Assembly (NCBI RefSeq): GCF_024139115.2
Contig: NW_026943240.1
Span: forward strand, 1 to 64,000
Direction of reading: 5' to 3'
Length of the DNA: 64,000 nt
From: Armigeres subalbatus
Lineage: Eukaryota; Arthropoda; Insecta; Diptera; Culicidae
Below are positions 43,451 to 55,915 of the stretch, in pieces. Within the stretch, counting starts at the first letter, position 1, and every line of letters begins with the position of its first letter. The position numbers and the translations under genes were made by a program. The notes beneath the pieces were generated by a model, which worked only from the letters and a program-made list of their open reading frames with translations, did no database searches and was not told the origin of the DNA.

Positions 43451-46400
43451 GAACCAGTTCGCGAGAAGCGCGACCCCCTCTTGTATCGATATTCTCCGAT
43501 TTTGATGAAATTTTCAGGGTTTGTTCATTTATGTAAGAGAAGACATTTTGCAAATTTTCAGATTTTTTCATTGAGGGGAAGTGGGGTAAAACGGCCCTTC
43601 AAAAATTATTGTTCAAAAATCTCCAAAAACAAAAAAATGCAATAACATTGGCAATGAGTGACCGATTTTGTTTAAATTTTGCAAGTTTTTTCTACTCAAT
43701 TAGTACTTTGTACCAAGTGGTTAATAGGGTTATAAAGTTGTTTACTTTAGGAGAAAATTGACTTTTTCGATAAAAAATGGTCGTTTTTCCAAAGGGAATA
43801 TTTTTCACCAACAGATCTAGGATAAAAAACTAAACCCGTAAGGCAATTGAGGAACTAAAGAGCTTTCATCTCATATATAATGTAGAAGCGCCAACTCAAG
43901 AATTTCTAAGAAAATCGCAATTTTCTGCAACACTGTTTATTCAAAAGAAAGTTCGGACAAATTTTGACCCTACTTAAGTTGATGTTTTCCGATCTGGGGG
44001 AAACTGTCCAAACTTTTTTGTCTAAGTTGAAATTAAAAATCAGAATTTTCTATTAGGGGAGTGTAGGGTAAAATAGTCCTTTAAAAATAAATGTCAAAAC
44101 ATACATCATTTTTTTATGTGAGTTCTAGCAGAAAATACATAAGTTTTAAAAAACTGTTTCTTCTTACGTTCAATTTATCTATATTTTTTGTCTCAAAAGA
44201 TACGTATATCCTTCGCTGATCTATATTAGATAGCAAACTATTTGCAGAACAATTTTCAACAGAAGTAATATAGGACCAAAATAAGTTCCTTAAACATTAG
44301 CACGTTCTTCGCAAACTGAAACAAAAATGAACGGATTCAACGAAAGTGCTTGTTGATATTTTTTTTTTTGAATCAGCTACAATTACTCTGGGTACCTGTA
44401 CTGATGTTGCTTTTACAGCTATGCGAAAAAAAAACAATTATTCTTAACGACAAATGAGCAAGTTCGTAACGTTTGAACATACACAGCAAAAAATTTTGAA
44501 AATTCAACGACGTGTAAAATTGCAGCTGAACCTATCAAACGAATTAACATTCGATATTCAATTCAATTTGATTGAACTTTGCAAGCAAGCACCGTTTAAA
44601 TTTATTTCGATTTAAAAGAATAGTAAGATTGATTGAATGTTGCGTTTATTTGCATGCTCCAAACATGTGCATGGAAATACATTTAAAATCACAACATATT
44701 TTTATCTGTGTAGCTTGTTGGTGGAGCTGCTTCTCAGATTATATTTTTCTTTGTACCTACTTGCATCAGGTTACCATAGGCTTGTTTTTGTAGCTTGTAA
44801 CGATTGTATGGTATTCATAACTCTCTTTCATGCTCCATCATTATCAATTTAAACCAAATTCTGCAAGTTTATTGTGCAAAAACGTCAAACCGTGTACCAT
44901 TCATACATTTTGAATTACTAACCTTCAAACTGCTAGTCAATATTACAGAGATACAATCTGAACAAAATGTTTTACTGAATGGACTATACCAGTTCTAATC
45001 GGGTGTATATATTTTCAAGAGTTGGACAATTTTATCTCATATGTAATGAAATACCCTTGATTCTATGTTTACACAACTGTGTAAAAACACTCCAAAGTTT
45101 AACAAAGTTGCATTCGTTTTGAACAAAACGGGAGAAACCTTTTTTTTCTTCAACGAGCTGATTTTCTACAAGGAGAGCGTAACAATGTAATGTGTATACT
45201 ATTGAATAGGATAGTGTATCAATTGTCTGACGATTTGAAAACACACCCCTCATGAAAATACTTCAAATTTTAGGATACACGTTTCTACACTCATAGATAA
45301 AGTATGTAAATTGTAGATCGCTTAATCAATTAATTTAAAGATTACCAAGCAAAACTGTTTTATTCTCGGCTTAATTTACACCACCTGAAAGTGCTTGAGT
45401 ACCTCAACAAAACTGTGTAGTTGATTGTAAAAAGGATGCCTTAAATATCAGCCTTTTTCTCTTGAAATCTTTGCTAACCTTATATGAACATATTTCCAAC
45501 CAACCATAAGGTGTGGTTTGCTAAGAAGTAGTACTTGGGTAGTAACAGCTTGCAATACTTTTTGAGAAATCTATCTATTGCTTTTTTCACCGAGGAATAG
45601 ACTACCGTGTTGAAGTACCAATGTAACAACCAAAGTACCAAAACAAATGTTCTCACTTCCGAGTGGATGGAAACTAGCTAAAGCATTGGATTTTGCTTTA
45701 CGTCGTTCTTGAACCATGCATCGTTCTTGCAATTAAGACGTCACCATGGAGGAACTGGTGGGAATATATTTTGGTGGAACAATATTTTTGAACGGGAGTT
45801 TAAGACGACGCAAAGTTTACAATACCTCCGCCGGAATATTATAGAAATGACATGACTAGTTGACTAGTTCACGTTATTTTTTGAGATTGAGAGATTGTGA
45901 AGGATTTAATTGTTGACAGATAGAAAACCATAAAAATACTAAGCTTGGAAGAATTTCGAAGCAAACTAGTAAAATCACTAGATTAGTTGCCAGTTGGGTC
46001 GGAATAATCATATCTAAGAAGTGTTTTTAAAGTTATGTATTTTCTGCTAGAACTCACATAAAAAAATGATGTATTTTTTGACATTTATTTTTAAAGGACT
46101 ATTTTACCCTACACTCCCCTAATAGAAAATTCTGATTTTTAATTTCAACTGAGACAAAAAAGTTTGGACAGTTTTCACCAGATCGGAAAACATCAACATA
46201 AGTAGGGTCGAAATTTGTGCGAATTTTCTTAAGAATAAACAGTGTTGCAGAAAATTGCGATTTTCTAAGAAATTCTTGAGTTGGCGCTTCTGAATTATAT
46301 ATGAGATGAAAGCTCTTTAGTTCCTTAATTGCCTTACGGGTTTAGTTTTTTATCCTAGATCTGTTGGTGAAAAATATTCCCTTTGGAAAAACGACCATTT

Positions 46401-46733
46401 TTTATCGAAAAAGTAAATTTTCTCCTAAAGTAAACAACTTTATAACCCTATTAACTACTTGGTATAGAGTACTAATTGAGTAGAAAAAACGTGCTAAATT
46501 TAAACAAAATCGGTCACTCATTGCCAAAGTTATTGCATTTTTTGTTTTTGGCGATTTTTGAACAATAATTTTTGAAGGGCCGTTTTACCCACTTACCCTC
46601 GACGAAAAAATCTGAAAATTTGCAAAATGCTTTCTCTTACATATATGGACAAACCCTGAAAATTTCATCCAAATCGGAGCACATCGTTGCAACCTCCCTT
46701 GGAAAGGGGGTCGCGCTTCTCGCGAACTGGCTC
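43451..46733. mobile_element. 3.28-kb non-autonomous TTAA-flanked DNA element with about 715-bp TIRs
   Basis: Arms 43451-44166 and 46016-46733 are inverted repeats along their length (left GAACCAGTTCGCGAGAAGCG; right, reversed, GAGCCAGTTCGCGAGAAGCG). TTAA lies directly outside at 43447-43450 and 46734-46737. The central 1.85 kb (44167-46015) has no open frame longer than about 75 codons and no transposase motif. TTAA targets fit piggyBac, Kolobok or Sola3-type transposons; the family is undecided. Parts of the arms read GGGTAAAATAGTCC, a motif type seen in other MITEs here. Confidence 0.85.
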
Positions 46734-46737
46734 TTAA

Positions 46738-46900
46738 CACCTAGCATGAGACAACGGACAGGACACGTAACACCCAGTCAGCGGAGAATTTTTCGATTAC
46801 GAAAAGTTTCTTCCTTACCGGGGCGGGAATCGAACCCACACCTCCAAGCACATGCGTCTAGACGATGGACGTCGCTAACCGCACGGCCACGATGTCCGCC
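46738..46900 (-). mobile_element. tRNA-derived SINE head, family C
   Basis: The minus strand reads GGCGGACATCGTGGCCGTGC, a box-A-like CGTGCGGTTAGCG, then box B GGGTTCGATTCCC (around 46823-46835) and a body with CTCCGCTGACTGGGTGTTAC. It is directly next to the TTAA element, which seems to have inserted at or near its 3' end. Confidence 0.65.
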
Positions 46901-49315
46901 CGATCGGACGTTTTAAGATTATATATATATGATTTTAATATGTTCAAGGTGTTTTTGCTTAAGCTCTTGTCCATGTTAGCAGTTAGGCTGAAGACAAATC
47001 GGCAAACTAATGATGCAAATTATGTTTTTGATCATAAAAAATCTTTGTGCTAACTTTCAAGAAAATTAGAAAAATACAAAATTGAAATAATGAAAATAAA
47101 TCTGATTTCCGGGAGAACTGCACAGAGTCAAAACGGGGATTCGTTTTACTATAGTCGGGGATCAGCCGAGAGTTGCGTTTATTTAATATATTGTAGTATT
47201 AGGCCAAACAGCCTAACACTGGGCAGGACACAATTGATAAAGGTAACAGTCACCCTTACGAGAAGCCGATATGTACCCACCAATCTGCATTTATGTATCG
47301 ATCTACACTCCTCATCCTGGCCATAAGTATGGGTTCACCCTGGACAAATTATGACAAAGTGTTTTACATAGGTATCCTTTAGTCTTATGTCCAATTTGTG
47401 GTTTTCATGAATCATTCAAAAGTTAAATAGTAGATATTGAGCTTGAGATGTTTGACAGAACACATTCTTATCGGAAACATGTTGAAATTTGAAAATTGAC
47501 TTTTCCCATTAAAAATTTTTATTCACTAAATCGTTTTTTTATTCTATTCAGTGTCGACTTGCCCAAAGAACCCATATTTTTTTAACGCCTCTATATAATT
47601 CAAAAATTTTAACAAAAAATCGAAAAAGTGCTGTTTTTCAAGATTGGTCTAACATTTCCCCGATTTTGAAGGAACATCGGGTGAATTTATCAGGCCGGTT
47701 CACACGTGCAGCACTTTTTCGGGTTTCGTTTTCGATTTTTAAAATAGTTAGAGGCTTCTAAAAATATGGATTCTTCGACCTAAAATAAGCGAAGAATCGA
47801 CAGAAACAATAAAACAAGATACGATTTTAGACGGGAAAGATCAATTCTTCGAAAATGAGTCGACACAATTTCTAAGCAAGTGTGGGAACAAGACCCATCT
47901 TCCAAACTACGTGATATGTTGTAGTATCAATGAGCGCGTTATACAAGTTCATCAGTTTTGGCAAGGTAAAATGGCACAGCTGCTTCATCATTGGATTGGA
48001 TCTCCGCTTCTTGAGGCATCTGCGGCATAGATGTGTTGGAAACTGAGCTTTCTTTTTCGGGTGCATGGCGGTCCAAAGGTAGTATTCGGCGTTGTGGCGA
48101 TGAAATCGCTTAGGTCTAGGGGTGCCTCTACATTGTTGTCTATTGAAAGTTTTATGGATCAGACAATGCACTCAAAAGTTTCATTGCTTTCTGTTGAAAA
48201 TTGACTAGATCAAACTTTGGGTTCAGAAATAATGGCCAGAATACTATTTTTGTGCAAAAAGCGTGTAAATAGTGCAGTCATTTTTTGACACGTATTATCA
48301 ACCAACAAGTTGCATTCAAATGAGAATCCTGTCCTATCATTTCATATTGAAAATTGGCTGGATCGGACTATGGACTCAAAAGTTATGGCAATACTATTAT
48401 TTTTCCATACTATTTACACCAGAAAGTCACCGATGCCGCTAGGTGGATTATTCAGGGTTTTTCCCAAATAATGTCTGACTACACAACTGCAAGTAAAATA
48501 AAACATGAGATTTTCTTTATTTAATTGCAGATAAGATTTTTTTTTATGATGACTCGATTATCCGGAGGATTCAACAGGTACGTGTTAGAACAATCCTTGT
48601 GTGAACTTCAGTCGGATTTCACGACAATAGTCATTAATTGAATAACTCTTATCGTTTGGTAGTGCCACTATAAAATGCTTCCCACTATATTGGAAGCTTC
48701 CCGGAAAATAGATAAACAACCCTCCATGTTACCATTTCCCATCGAAAAATATAAGAAATTTTTCTTGTTTGCAGCGGTATCTTTTTCTCTAATTTCCTAT
48801 AATCAAGAGTCAGATTGAGAACGCCCCGAGTGAGGGTTGATATTTTTACTTTGAAAAGCAAATATTTGGGCATAGTTAGGCGTCATATTATCATGTTTCC
48901 ACATTTCTATATTTTCTTATTATCATGTTTTCATATTCATATTTGCATATTTACACATTTTCATATTTTGATATTAAATAGATTCATTTTTTTTTCAATT
49001 ATTTCATATTTTCACTATATTCCAAATATTCCTAAATTGTATCAAGTATGTAGCACTAACTTCCATTATATTAATCGAAATTAATAATATAGTTATATTC
49101 ACTTCAACTGCTTTCATCATATACTGATTGGCATATATGAGGATCTCAATACAGGATTATAATACTTCGTTTCAAATGGGGACATGTTTGGAACAAATGA
49201 ATCAACCAAGAAGTGCAATCTTCATATGGCCAAGTAAGACTGAATTATATGAGACGATCAACATAGTATGATTAAATTATTCATATTGCCAAGAAAATTC
49301 ATTATAGCAATACAC
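46901..49315. other. AT-rich intergenic DNA with diffuse old repeats
   Basis: No gene recognised. A diverged internal repetition occurs around 48130-48420 (GAAAATTGRCTRGATC and ACTCAAAAGTT words appear twice or three times). GACTCGATTATCCGGAGGAT at about 48549 matches the palindrome at 50307. Otherwise unassigned. Confidence 0.3.
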
Positions 49316-49326
49316 CCTTTCAAACT

Positions 49327-49387
49327 TTTTTTTTTTTTGTGTCTTTATTAAGGAGACTTTCAGCCCGAGGCTGGCTCGTCTCCGATA
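49327..49387 (-). mobile_element. Ultra-short hairpin/poly(A) retroposon, copy 3
   Basis: Minus-strand body TATCGGAGACGAGCCAGC to GTCTCCTTAATAAAGACAC, then 12 or more A. Exact 11-bp duplications CCTTTCAAACT at 49316-49326 and 49388-49398. The hairpin is identical in plan to copy 1, with inner loop CTCGG-type variation. Confidence 0.87.
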
Positions 49388-49469
49388 CCTTTCAAACTAA
49401 TTTCTAATGAATAAAGGATATGAAAAGCCGTATATAATAAATATTTTATCACACATATATTATGTATAT

Positions 49470-49975
49470 TTGGGGTTGGGAGGAAGCAACAGGGCATCGT
49501 TTAAGTTGCAACTGGAAGGCAACTGGATTGTAGTGCCTACCGGAGTCGAGGGAAAACTTGTACTATAACATCCATGTAGAAGGGTAAATTTCCCCATAAA
49601 TAATAATAAATTCATTTTATTGATCATCTATCTATATAATTCTTTTTTCAAAGGATCAACGACTTCTTATGCCGCCAGGGATCATTTTTCCGATATAGGC
49701 CCGAGGTCCAGTCGTATGGGTATTCTTCAACCGAAACACCACCGTATTACATTGTGCTTACATGAAGTAGTTAATTATTACCTATAGTATTGGAGCACAA
49801 TAGCTTTCCAGAATATTGCTCTATCATATCATTATTTCATATATCCTCTGAACATTACATTACTGATTTGATTGCAAATGTATGAGATGGGGTTGGGAGG
49901 ATTCATCAGGGCATCAATAAAGTTACAACTGGACAATGAAGTGGTACCCCATTGGAGTCAAGGAAGGAGTGTATT
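49470..49975 (+). repeat. Pair of diverged direct repeats (about 90 bp each)
   Basis: GGGGTTGGGAGGAAGCAACA at about 49470 and GGGGTTGGGAGGATTCATCA at about 49888 each begin a related block (GGGCATC, GTTACAACTGGA, GTGGTACC...GGAGTC). The copies are about 417 bp apart. Family unknown. Confidence 0.55.
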
Positions 49976-50306
49976 AGTCGTTCGCTCCTATTACTTTTAT
50001 CTCCAACAGTTGTTAACCAGTTGACGCGCCCTTCTTCAAACAAATTATCCCGTGAAAGGCTTGACAAGTATTGCAAATTTCATTATTCTTTTTGTTGGAT
50101 CATTCTGCTGGAAGGAGATTCTCATTTCCCCGTGGGTTTCGTGTAAGTGTCTCTGCTTACAGGTCCACCACCCCCATTTTTGGTCCTTCATACAGCAATT
50201 TGTTGAATTCAAAATGATATTGAAATTTGACCTTACTATCAAGTGGAACCGCATGCAGAGCAAGACTCTAGCCATGATGGTGGCTTACTACATACATACA
50301 TACATA

Positions 50307-50371
50307 CTCGATTATCCGGAGGATTCGATTATCAGGAGTGAAAATAAAATCGATACTCCGGATAATCGAGT
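50307..50371. repeat. Small palindromic element beside a CATA microsatellite
   Basis: CTCGATTATCCGGAG at left and CTCCGGATAATCGAG at right are inverted repeats about 65 bp overall. A CATA run precedes it (50288-50306). One arm also appears alone near 48549. Likely a tiny MITE. Confidence 0.6.
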
Positions 50372-50399
50372 CCGACCTGTAATAGAAATCCTTGTTTGA

Positions 50400-51060
50400 G
50401 AAGTAGGAAGGATGGAGAGATTGGCATCGTGGATAAGGTTTAATGTTGCCAGATTTCCATACCAGGAAGGATCGATGTTGATATTGTAGAAGGAACAAGC
50501 GATCGAATCCGAATTCCGTACATCAAGGAGTTGATGCTAGGGAACCTTGAGTGGACGCGGCGTGCACGCAGCTTAAAAAACCCTACGTGGACATCGGCCC
50601 TTACTCGGTCTGCTACCTCGAAGGCTGACATAAGGGCAAAGAATCAAGATCACTCACCTTGTTTTTGACTGAAGTGGGGCAAAAGGTCGGAAGGCTGCCT
50701 CGTTAGCTTTCGATCAATAAGAAGTAAGATTCGGATGACGTGATTTCGAGGCTATATGGTGTGGCGAGAAAAGCTGCTGTGAGTGTTCACACTTTATGTC
50801 CCAGAAGGGCCAAGAGTTGCCTTGTTGACGCTTGATGTGTCTAAGCTAGACCCGGGGTGGGTTACCAGGAAGGTTAGAGAAATGAAAGAGGGATCTCGAT
50901 AAAAGGTTTACGGGAGAAGCTGAAGTCGTATGAAGTAGGTTGGCCTTATTGTTTGCGATGGAGTTTCCGCGGAGCCCATGGTACTGAAACTATTGGAGCT
51001 TATAAGATGGGTTGGGGTCCCCAGGAGTTCTCCGAAGTATGGCCAGGTGTAGTTCTGCAT
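50400..51060. other. GC-richer unassigned stretch
   Basis: Base composition is more balanced than its surroundings and codon-like structure is hinted at (for example 50460-50640), but stops interrupt every frame and no domain was recognised. It may be an old gene fragment or a retrotransposon gag remnant. Confidence 0.3.
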
Positions 51061-51108
51061 CTTGAATGCTGCTCCCAAATCAAGAGATGTTTGAAATCTT
51101 GACGTCTA

Positions 51109-51325
51109 AGAGGCCCCATACACGCTCCGCATGTTGTACAACTTTGACTCCGCCCTCTGGAAATTTGGTTCGGTCGGAGGGAAATCAGACCGTCTGTGGG
51201 CAAGCTGTACTGTTCAACAGTCGTACAACTTGCCCACAGACGGTCCGACTTCAATCCGACCGAACCAAATTTCCTGGGGGCGGAGTCAAAGTTGTACAAC
51301 TTGTAGGAGCATCTATGGGGCCCCT
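51109..51325. mobile_element. 217-bp fold-back MITE with TA duplication
   Basis: Nearly the whole element is two inverted arms (left AGAGGCCCCATACACGCTCC; right, reversed, AGGGGCCCCATAGATGCTCC, then GTTGTACAACTTTGACTCC in both). The loop is a few bases around 51213-51222. TA lies at 51107-51108 and 51326-51327. Confidence 0.82.
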
Positions 51326-51329
51326 TAGG

Positions 51330-54300
51330 CAGCCGATAGACCTGAAGACTTCAAGGTCCGAGCGCTAGAGTATGTTTTGCTTTGCTGTTAACTATTCGTT
51401 TATTCATAATCTAATATTTTGATTTATTTTTTTTTAACTATCATTTATTTGGAAGGCTCATTTCTTGTAAAGCGTTACGGAGCCGGAATCATGTTTTTTT
51501 GAATATTTTCATGATTTTTATACACGAATGCTAGTTTTGAGGAACCGAATGAATCGCGGTTTGGTCGAGTTAAGGGAATACAATTACACAATAGGAAAGA
51601 AAAGGAATTAAGGGTTCCTAATTAACTACAATGCTGATGGTCATACAGTTGAAATTCTTGGCAATGTTTCACATCTGTAATGAGACAAATATTTTTTTAG
51701 GAGACAGCAACGAGAGGAAGATACATATATGAATGGGGTTTAACGGTGTAGACAACAAAAGGAAGACATTCTTAAGGGATTTTGACAGCAAAAGGGATGG
51801 ATGGACGACGATTAAAGTCTAACATAAGCAACTTTCAAAAATTGGTAAACAAGGACATGTATTCGAGATCAAGACCCGCCAACACTTCCCTAATAGGCTT
51901 TGGCTGCTTTCCTCGGAACCGAAAATGTTCAGTTAGTGCAGATCTGGAGCCACGAATTTCTTGATAATCTGCGCGCCGCAAACACATAGATTGGCTTCTG
52001 AGAGCCGAACTCGAAAAATATGTGCAGATTGCATTTAAAGAGTAGTGATTTTGATATTCTCATTTGTCGTTTTTCAACTTTCATAACTTTTATAATGTTG
52101 TTTGTTTTCTTTTGCTTATTACTCCAAATTCCAAACAAACAACAAATTGATCGATGTTGGAAACAATAAGTTTTGCATCTGGTTGCATCGAATGTAATTG
52201 GCAAGGTTTGCGTGACATCAAATGAGTTACTGCCGTGATTTACAACTGATCGAATTATAAATACCTAATGGACGAGCTTTTGAGTCCATGTTTGCTTCTA
52301 CCGTTCTACTAATTTTCTCATTCCGGTCAAATTTCCCATCCCCTATGCAAACGGCAATCCCATGGCCAAGAACAGCACACCACTTTATTGAATCAACACG
52401 TAGGAGGGCATGTTTGGCAACCCATAATTTCGGGAATTGTGCGCTGAAATAATGGGGCGGTACAGCGCTTTACACATATTTTGGCACTGTGATATGCATG
52501 CAATATGCGCTTAAATTTTTGTTTCATTCCGCATTTTTGTCGGTCGTTTGTCGGTTGGTTTGTTGCTCGGACTGCAGGAAGGACACGCATCACAGAGCCC
52601 AGGTCCGAGAGTACGACACAGAGATGGATTCCCGAGCGCAGCCGGCAGCAGAAGGAACTTGCTGAGCTGTCGAGATGATTAAAATTAAGACATATTGAGC
52701 TGCATGTTTCTGTCGGATTTGAGGGCCTTAATTCGGACGATTTCGGAAATTAATAACAACGCCTTTCGGGGTACTGATGGCTTTTATTTATGTCTGGTTG
52801 ATGCGGTTACGAGAGGACGGGGAAGGGGTCTCCGTGGTGGTCAGTCAGTGTGAAATGTAAGAAGATTGCCGCACAAGATGACTCACATGGGAAGCTAAGC
52901 ACGGATCCGTCGCATCTCGTCAAGACGAGGTGGCTGCAGGTGGCTTGAGAGTGATTGTTATAGATAAAGAGTTTTAGAAGCCTTAGATATTTATTAGAAA
53001 CAGAAAATTTATTTAAGATGCATGGATTATACTGATTGACATATGCGAGAATATTGGGTCCCAGTCGGACGCAACAAAACAAAGTTTGCCGTACAAGCTA
53101 ATGTTTTACCGGAAAAAACATATTTTAAACGAAATATGTGGGGCAGGGCTTACTTTATTGCTTGATTGAATATTGCAGGTTTCAATAGATTGAAAATAGA
53201 GTCGTGAGACATAATTGCTTTGGGAGCAAAGACTCAAGTACAGTTGTGTAACGAAATGATTACAGGCGTAAATCTATGGAAAAGAACATATGGAGCTATG
53301 AAAAACTTCGAAACTTTACAAAAATTGTTCAGACAAAGAATTTTAAATTGAGCCTTTTGTGAATTTCCAATGAACCCTAGCATATTACTATTGTAAATGT
53401 CACCATGCACCAGCGTTCACGATAATAAAATGTCTTGATTATGTTTACTGGGAAGCACAAAAAGCTAATAAAATGCACACAAAAGTCTTAAACTTTTCCG
53501 ACACAGGCTCGGCTGCATTTGAGCCGCGGCCGACTCAATACCGACAAATAGCCACATGACCAACTGGATGGCAAACCATCCAACTCCTCCACCGCCTTCA
53601 ATCAATGGGCGGTAGCAGCCAGCCGACCAACGGCAGCTTCATAAACTCATCATGTACCGAGACACCATCAAATCGCGCCAAACAACTAATAACAATAATC
53701 GACTTTGTCGGCGCTTTTAGGCATTTATTTTTACGTTTGCCGCCGCTCTGCCGCACCTGTTTCACCACCTCGCCCATCATGCGCGGACAGAAAAACTGAT
53801 CGGAACTGGACTTGGGAGAAATTTCCCACTGATTCGCGAACCAACGCACGCAACTCCAACTGGTTCGGCATGCCATATTTATGACGATGATGACCTATTG
53901 GTCGTATCTCATCGGCTTGTTCCTGATGGCCCTTGGACGGAACCAGCCAGTCGCTCCGCTCCGAGAGTGTTATGGGCTTTCCACGCCGGGGTCGTTGTCG
54001 TCATCATGTCTCGGCTGACCGACCGACCGACCGACCAAAGCTTAGCAAAGGCGGCTTCAGGCACGCGGGACAAATCTGACCGAGACGTCTTCTTCAGGTG
54101 GAAGGCAAACCGGAAAGGGGTTACGGACAGGAGAAAAGTCAAAGGTGTGTGCTTCAATTTGGGCGCGCGTGATGAAATTGACTCGCTTTTGTGATCAATG
54201 GAAGTGACGGTGCGCCGGAGCGGAAGGTTGTTGGAAAGTATTTTAAATTGTATTTGAAAATAAATCACGTGCTGGAATGACAAGTCGCGGAGGTAATAGA

Positions 54301-54360
54301 ATCTGTTCTAATAAACTGGTTTAGAATTTGTACAATTTTCCATTCTGTAATTCCATCAAT
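51330..54360. other. Unique intergenic DNA, GC-rich in its second half
   Basis: No gene recognised. The stretch 52400-52700 and especially 53480-54290 are GC-rich and unique, with a GACC microsatellite at about 54018-54038. Overlapping open frames occur on both strands at 53598-54283 without domain similarity. It is a candidate conserved non-coding region. Confidence 0.35.
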
Positions 54361-54362
54361 TT

Positions 54363-54445
54363 GGGCCCTTTTTAGTCTAACGATAAGATGCGCACCTATA
54401 AAGCAAGACCATGCTGATGGCTCGGTTCGATTCCCGGTGAGGTCG
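54363..54445 (+). mobile_element. SINE family A head (diverged, interrupted)
   Basis: GGGCCCTTTTTAGTCTAACG, GCAAGACCATGCTGATGGC and box B GGTTCGATTCCCGGT match the first 80 bp of the other family A copies. The match stops at CCCGGT, where the 17-bp minisatellite begins. Confidence 0.75.
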
Positions 54446-54815
54446 TTTGGCCGAAACTCATTCGACCGAAAGCCATTTGGCCGAATGCCACTAGGCCGAA
54501 CAAACCATTAGGCCGAAAGTCATTTGGCCGACCGGGCCATCCGGTCGAATAGGTCATTTGGTCGAATAGGTCATGTGGCCGAATAGGTCATTTGGCCGAA
54601 TAGGACATTAAGTCGAATATGTCATTTGGCCAAAAAGGTAATTTGGCGGAAAAGGTCATTTGACCGAATAGAACATTAGACCGAATAGGACATTTGTCCG
54701 AATAGGACATTAGGGCGAATAAGTCATTAGGCCGAAAAGGACATTGGGCCGAAAAAGTAGTTTGGTCGAACAGATCATTTGGCTGAGCGAGTCATTTCAA
54801 CGAATGAGACATTTG
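54446..54815 (+). repeat. 17-bp minisatellite, forward array (about 22 units)
   Basis: The consensus unit is ATTTGGCCGAATAGGTC, repeated in near-perfect 17-bp register with base substitutions. The opposite orientation of the same unit fills 55347-55397 and 55680-55915. Confidence 0.9.
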
Positions 54816-54834
54816 AAAAGTGGAAATGAGGAGT

Positions 54835-55020
54835 GGAAAATGAGACATATCACTTCTCACTCTCCATATCTTACTTTTCACTGTGAAAAGTGAGTAGTGC
54901 GAAGTGAGAAGTTGGACGTCTCACTACTCACTTCGCACTATTCACTTCTCACAGAAGTATGAGATGATGAGTGAGAAGTGGGACGTCTCACTTCTCACAC
55001 CTCATTTCTCATTTATCACA
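54835..55020. repeat. TCACTTC satellite in mixed orientation
   Basis: Both TCACTTCTCAC and GTGAGAAGTGAG words occur, giving several local hairpins (for example GTGAGTAGTGCGAAGTGAG with its inverse about 25 bp later). It lies between the opposed minisatellite arrays. Confidence 0.75.
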
Positions 55021-55060
55021 TTACACATTCGGATGATCGTCCCAATCGGCCCAACAACCT

Positions 55061-55335
55061 TCTTCTTCTTCTTCTCTATAGCTCTACATTCCAACTGGAA
55101 CTTATCCTGCTTTTCAACTTAGTATTCTATTAGCATTTCCTCAGTTATTAATTGAAAGCTTTTCTATGCCAGCCATTGCATGAGTATGTATCATGTGTGG
55201 CAAGTACAACGGATACACTATGCCCAGGGTGTCGAGAAAGTTTCCAATCCGAAAACATCCTAGACCGGGCCGAGAATCGAACTCGCCATCTCAGAATTGG
55301 CAATCCTACGCCTTTGATCGCAAAGCTACTGGAGA
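55061..55335 (-). mobile_element. tRNA-derived SINE, family B, copy 2, with TSD
   Basis: Matches 23676-23946 throughout (GAGTTCGATTCTCGGCC box B region, CTAATAGAATACTAAGTTG body, AAG tail). Exact 11-bp duplications CCCAACAACCT at 55050-55060 and 55336-55346. Confidence 0.9.
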
Positions 55336-55346
55336 CCCAACAACCT

Positions 55347-55915
55347 ATTCGGCCAAATGACCTTTTCGACCAAATGATTATTCGGTAAAATGACTATTCG
55401 GGGCCCTCCTTAGCCGTGCGGTAAGACGCGCGGCTACAAAGCAAGACCATGCTGAGGGTGGCTGGGTTCGATTCCCGGTACCGGTCTAGGCAATTTTCGG
55501 ATTGAAAATTGTCTCGACTTCCCTGGGCATAAAAGTATCATCGTGCTAGCCTCATGATATACGAATGCAAAAATGGTAACCTGGCTAAGAAACCTCGCCG
55601 TTAAAAACTGTGGAAGTGCTTAATGAACACTAAGCTGCGAGGCGGCTCTGTCCCAGTGTGGGAATGTAATGCCAAGAAACTTATTCGACTAAATTACTTA
55701 TTTGGCAAAATGGCTTATTCGGCCAATTGACCTATTCGGCCAAATGACTTTTTCGGCCAAATGACTTATCAATGGCTTATTCGCCCAAAATTTCTATTCG
55801 GCTATATGACCTTTTCGGCTTAATGGTTTGTTCGGCCAAATGGTATATTCGGCCAAACAACTTTCGGCCTAGTGGTTTTTGGTCAAATGGCATTCAGCCA
55901 AACAACTCTTTCTCC
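55347..55915 (-). repeat. 17-bp minisatellite, reverse array, split by a SINE
   Basis: Units of the type GACCTATTCGGCCAAAT, the reverse complement of the forward array unit, run through 55347-55397 and 55680-55915 (about 16 units in total). A family A SINE lies between the parts. Some units are shortened. Confidence 0.88.
55398..55679 (+). mobile_element. tRNA-derived SINE, family A, copy inside the minisatellite
   Basis: Begins GGGGCCCTCCTTAGCCGTGC, with box B GGTTCGATTCC at 55465-55475 and the complete body to GTAATGCCAAGAA. Imperfect flanks ACTATTCG and ACTTATTCG are part of the minisatellite and may be the TSD. Confidence 0.87.

Noticed and set aside
53598..54283. Opposed open frames of 92-124 codons
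   Set aside because: Similar-length frames exist on both strands, with no recognisable motif or splice context.
54446..54815. Regular repeats resembling a CRISPR array
   Set aside because: Units are head-to-tail without unique spacers; this is a minisatellite in eukaryotic repeat DNA.
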